From Trueperaceae bacterium (GTDB lineage: Bacteria > Deinococcota > Deinococci > Deinococcales > Trueperaceae): DNA of 18,055 nucleotides. The notes beneath the pieces are model-generated. The model had not been told where the DNA came from. It saw only the letters and a list, made by a program, of their open reading frames with translations, and made no database searches. A program made the translations under genes and the position numbers. The stretch spans positions 1-18,055 of the forward strand of contig JARGGE010000017.1 of NCBI GenBank assembly GCA_029210865.1, given 5' to 3'. Below are positions 15,106-18,055 of the stretch, piece by piece. Position 1 is the stretch's first letter. Each line of letters begins with the position of its first letter.

Positions 15106-16344
15106 GTGAGGTCCCGCATCGCGCTGGTCGGCACGCTCCTCTTCGCGTACCTGCTAAGCTTCTTCTTCCGCTCCACCAACGCCGTGCTGGCCGACGACTT
15201 CACGCGCGACGCCGGGCTGGGCCCCGAGCAGCTCGGCGCCATGACCAGCCTCTTCTACGTCGCCTTCGCCGTGGCCCAGCTGCCACTCGGCGCCGCGCTC
15301 GACCGCTGGGGGCCGCGGGTGGTCACGCCGCTGTTGATGCTCGCCGCCGTGGCGGGCAGCCTCGTCACCGCCGCCGCCGACGGCTTCCTCGGGCTGGCGG
15401 TCGGCCGCGCGCTCATCGGCTTCGGGATGGCGGGGGTGCTCATGGGGTCGCTCAAGGCGTTCGCCGCCTGGTTCCCACCGGCGCGCTTCGCCACCGTGTC
15501 GTCAGTGTTCGTGGGGTTGGGCAGCCTCGGCGCCCTCGGCGCCACGACGCCGCTCGTGGCGCTCGCGGGTGCCGTCGGCTGGCGCGGGGTCTTCGTCGTG
15601 GCCGCCGCCGCCACCCTGCTGGCCGCGCTGGCGATCGTCGCCGTGGTTCGCGCCGCTCCCTCGCGGCCGAGCACGGCGACCGCCGCGGCGACCGACGGCG
15701 CGACCGCGGACGATCCCCTCCCCGACCCCGTCGGGTTCGCTCGGATCTTCGCGAGTGCCGCCTTCTGGCGGTTGGCGTTGCTGGTCTTCACCCTCACCGG
15801 CGGCCTGTTCGCGCTGCAGGGGCTCTGGGGCGGGCCGTTCATGACGGGCGGGCTCGGCCTGCCGCGGACCACGGCGGCCGCCCTGCTGCTGGTGCTGGGG
15901 TCGGCCGCGACGACGGGCTACCTGATCGCCGGGCCCGTGGCCGGCCGCTGGGGCATCGAGCGGACGATGGCGAGCGGCGCCACCCTCGCCTTGGTCGTGC
16001 TCGTGGCGTTGGCCGCGGTCCCGGCCGGCACCCCGGTCGCGCTGCTCGCGGCCCTCTGGGCCGCGTACGGCCTAGGCGCGGGCGCGAACGTGCTCGGCTA
16101 CGCGGCGGCGCGCGCCACCTTCCCGTCCGCGCCGGGGCGCGCGGTCACGGCGGTCAACGTCTTCGCGATCGGCGGCAGCGCGCTGCTGCAGGCCGGGCTC
16201 GGCGTCGTGGTGGGCGCGGTCGCGAGCGGTGTCGGCAGCGCGGACGCGCCGCCGCTCCTCGCCTACCGAGCGGCGCTCGTCGCGACCGCGGCGCTGTTGG
16301 CTGCCGCGCTCGCCGTCTTCAGTTGGCGGCGGTCGGCTCCGTAG
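15106..16344 (+). CDS. Major facilitator superfamily transporter (412 aa)
   Basis: This is a secondary transporter of the inner membrane with about 12 hydrophobic segments in two halves, joined by a polar central loop near residues 183-205 (SRPSTATAAATDGATADDPLPD). Motif A of the superfamily, GAALDRWGPRV, lies at 62-72 between helices 2 and 3. Helix 4 has VGRALIGFGMAG, and the start of helix 5 is KAFAAWFPPARFATV, a pattern common in nitrate/anion and organic-acid porters. The substrate cannot be told from this. The GTG at 15106 is taken as start because the first helix follows at once and a -10 box sits 6 nt upstream. The 3' end overlaps the opposing mscS-like gene by 26 bp. It is separated from the oxidase operon by 97 bp and probably transcribed alone. 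Confidence 0.88.
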   Translation: MRSRIALVGTLLFAYLLSFFFRSTNAVLADDFTRDAGLGPEQLGAMTSLFYVAFAVAQLPLGAALDRWGPRVVTPLLMLAAVAGSLVTAAADGFLGLAVGRALIGFGMAGVLMGSLKAFAAWFPPARFATVSSVFVGLGSLGALGATTPLVALAGAVGWRGVFVVAAAATLLAALAIVAVVRAAPSRPSTATAAATDGATADDPLPDPVGFARIFASAAFWRLALLVFTLTGGLFALQGLWGGPFMTGGLGLPRTTAAALLLVLGSAATTGYLIAGPVAGRWGIERTMASGATLALVVLVALAAVPAGTPVALLAALWAAYGLGAGANVLGYAAARATFPSAPGRAVTAVNVFAIGGSALLQAGLGVVVGAVASGVGSADAPPLLAYRAALVATAALLAAALAVFSWRRSAP

Positions 16345-17128
16345 CGATCACGTGCACGTCCCGCTGCGGGAAGGGGATGCTGATGCCCTCGGCGTCCAGG
16401 CGCTGCTTGACCGCCTTGGTCAGGTCCATCTGGGTGGCGAGGAAGTCGGCCGGCAGCGTCCAGACGCGCACGAGCAAGTCGACCGCGCTGTCGCCCAGGC
16501 CGTTCACCTTGACCAGCGGCTCAGGCTCGGCCAGGATCCGCGGCTCGGCAGCCACGACGGCCGTGAGGGCGGCGAGCGCGCGGTCGAGGTCGTCGCCGTA
16601 GCCCACGCCGACCGTCAGGTCGATGCGGCGGCGCTCGGCGCGGCTGAAGTTCTTGATCTCGTTCCCCCAGATGCGGCCGTTGGGCATGAAGACCGGCACG
16701 CCCTCGAAGGTGCGCATCTTGGTGACGAACAGCCCGACGTCCTCCACCGCACCGACCGTCCCGCCGATGTCGACGGCGTCGCCGATCCGGAAGGGGCGCA
16801 GCCCCAGGATCATCACGCCGGCGGCGACGTTCGACAGCGCGCCCTGCAGCGCCAGGCCGACGGCGAGGCCGGCCGCCCCGAGCAGCGCCACCAGGCTGGT
16901 GGTCTGCACGCCGAAGCGGTCGAGCACGGCGATCAGGGTGAAGACGATGACCGCCCAGCGGGCGACCCGCGCGAAGACGGACACCAGCGTGGCGTCGAGC
17001 TTGTCGTTGCGCTGCGTGGCCGAGCGCACGAGCCGCTCCACCCAGCCGGCCACCACCCAACCGACGACGAGGATCGCGATCGCGGCGACGACGTTCAGGC
17101 CGAGGTCGATGAGCTGGTCTGCGGTCAT
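16319..17128 (-). CDS. MscS-family small-conductance mechanosensitive channel (269 aa)
   Basis: MscS channels open under membrane tension and release solutes during sudden osmotic downshift. Two hydrophobic helices at about 6-33 and 50-75 are followed by the pore helix TM3 with the Ala/Gly pattern LVALLGAAGLAVGLALQGALSNVAAGVMIL. The cytoplasmic beta domain follows with RPFRIGD, VGAVEDVGLFVTKMRTFEG, VFMPNGRIWGNEIKNFS, and a C-terminal alpha/beta domain ending in GISIPFPQRDVHV. The length is close to E. coli MscS. The start is the ATG complementary to 17126-17128, with AGGAGG (complement of 17133-17138) 4 nt upstream; longer in-frame starts lack this and run into the upstream gene. It lies 55 bp downstream of the carboxylase gene, possibly co-transcribed, and its last 26 bp overlap the MFS gene. 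Confidence 0.93.
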   Translation of the reverse strand: MTADQLIDLGLNVVAAIAILVVGWVVAGWVERLVRSATQRNDKLDATLVSVFARVARWAVIVFTLIAVLDRFGVQTTSLVALLGAAGLAVGLALQGALSNVAAGVMILGLRPFRIGDAVDIGGTVGAVEDVGLFVTKMRTFEGVPVFMPNGRIWGNEIKNFSRAERRRIDLTVGVGYGDDLDRALAALTAVVAAEPRILAEPEPLVKVNGLGDSAVDLLVRVWTLPADFLATQMDLTKAVKQRLDAEGISIPFPQRDVHVIATEPTAAN

Positions 17129-17183
17129 GGCGCCTCCTGATGCAGCCCGCGGGGGCCGCGCACGTCCGACAGGGTACCCACGA

Positions 17184-18055
17184 TCACAGGGGCACGTTGC
17201 CGTGCTTCCGGTACGGCCGCTCGACGCGCTTGTGCTCGAGCATCGCCAGGTGGCGCGCCAGGTGGCGGCGCGTGTCGGCCGGGTCGATGACGTCGTCGAC
17301 GTACCCGCGCGCAGCGGCACGGAAGGGGTGGTCGTGTTCGCGGCGGTACGCCTCGACGAGCCGGGCGCGGGTGCCGGCCGGGTCGGGCGAAGCTTCGATC
17401 TCGCGTTTGTGGAGCACGTTCGCGGCGCCGTCGGCGCCCATGACGGCCACCGCGGCGGTCGGCCAGGCCAGCACCACGTCGGCGCCCAGGTCCTGCGAGC
17501 TCATCGCCAGGTACGCGCCGCCGTAGCTCTTGCGCACGATCACGGTCACCTTGGGGACGGTCGCCTCGGCGTAGGCGTAGAGCATCTTGGCGCCGTGCCG
17601 GATGATGCCGCCGTGCTCCTGCGCCACGCCCGGCAGGAAACCGGTGACGTCGACGAAGGTCACCACCGGCACGCTGAAGGCGTCGCAGGTGCGCACGAAG
17701 CGCGCCGCCTTGTCCGAGGCGTCGATCGTGAGCGTACCGGCCAGGTGGCTGGGGTCGTTCGCGACGATCCCGACCGAACGCCCGTCGAGGTGGGCGAAGC
17801 CGACGACGATGTTGCGCGCGAAGTCCGGCTGGACCTCTAGGAAGCGCTGGTCGTCGACGATGGCGGCGATCACCTCGCGCATCGGGTAGGTGCGCTTGGG
17901 GTCGGGATGCACCCGGGCGGCGGCCTCGGGCACGCGCCGCTCGGCGGTGTCGCGGGTGGGGCGGCGCGGCGGCGCCTCGCGCGCCGACGACGGCAGGTAC
18001 CCCAGCAGGTCGCGGATCCGCGCGAGCACCGCGCGGTCGTCGTCCTCGACCAGGT
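17184..18055 (-). CDS. Acyl-CoA carboxylase carboxyltransferase subunit, propionyl-CoA carboxylase beta type (N-terminus beyond window)
   Basis: The 3' 290 codons are present and the frame is open to the window edge, so the gene continues outside it. This subunit moves the carboxyl group from biotin to an acyl-CoA such as propionyl-CoA, giving methylmalonyl-CoA, in the cytoplasm. The visible half is the C-terminal carboxyltransferase lobe: KRTYPMREVIAAIVDD, FARNIVVGFAHLDGRSVGIVAN, the SDKAARFVRTCDAF region, VPVVTFVDVTGFLPG, QEHGGIIRHGAKMLYAYAEATVPKVTVI, then RKSYGGAYLAMSS and AVMGADGAANVLHKRE, closing with HKRVERPYRKHGNVPL. These match PccB/MmdA proteins of about 510-520 residues. The decarboxylase MmdA shares this lobe, so the exact substrate and direction are not settled here. 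Confidence 0.93.
   Translation of the reverse strand, partial: LVEDDDRAVLARIRDLLGYLPSSAREAPPRRPTRDTAERRVPEAAARVHPDPKRTYPMREVIAAIVDDQRFLEVQPDFARNIVVGFAHLDGRSVGIVANDPSHLAGTLTIDASDKAARFVRTCDAFSVPVVTFVDVTGFLPGVAQEHGGIIRHGAKMLYAYAEATVPKVTVIVRKSYGGAYLAMSSQDLGADVVLAWPTAAVAVMGADGAANVLHKREIEASPDPAGTRARLVEAYRREHDHPFRAAARGYVDDVIDPADTRRHLARHLAMLEHKRVERPYRKHGNVPL

Overview
The window is a very GC-rich bacterial chromosome segment (about 70% G+C by eye) with densely packed genes. The gene content fits Deinococcota, perhaps a relative of Truepera: a caa3-type oxidase operon of the Bacillus/Thermus kind, an AfsR/SARP-like regulator, comM, a DegV protein, and promoters whose -10 box lies 6 nt before a start codon, as in leaderless mRNAs. 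This assignment is inference from content and style, not from a marker gene. No phage, transposon, CRISPR array, rRNA or tRNA was seen.

Left part (1-5531, + strand except one gene): the 3' end of asd; a small ORF with a good ribosome binding site, followed by a perfect hairpin; a 1065-aa SARP/NB-ARC/TPR regulator; a convergent, overlapping DUF218 (YdcF/ElyC-like) membrane protein; and a DegV-family fatty-acid-binding protein transcribed divergently from it. A 15-bp perfect hairpin at 5554-5587 closes degV and faces a convergent gene for an unrecognised lipoprotein (5632-6318, -).

Middle part (6500-15008, + strand): comM is preceded by two 21-bp tandem repeats. A clear promoter (8223-8250) then drives what looks like one seven-gene unit: ctaC (subunit II with cytochrome c), ctaD (subunit I), ctaE (subunit III), a subunit IV-cytochrome c fusion, the assembly factor ctaG, a HAD-family hydrolase and an unknown 148-aa protein. 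Starts and stops overlap or nearly touch throughout. The first four genes would build a proton-pumping terminal oxidase carrying two covalently attached cytochrome c domains. ctaG, and perhaps the last two genes, would serve its assembly.

Right part (15106-18055): an MFS transporter gene with a leaderless-looking start converges on, and overlaps, an MscS-type channel gene. The channel gene lies directly downstream of an acyl-CoA carboxylase carboxyltransferase gene (propionyl-CoA carboxylase beta type) that runs off the window end.

The most unusual observation is the subunit IV-cytochrome c fusion. Its cytochrome part begins with an abrupt change in codon use (112 of 129 codons end in C, with no CTG, GTG, CCG, ACG or TCG), unlike the first half of the same gene. 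This suggests the heme domain was joined to subunit IV from another source.
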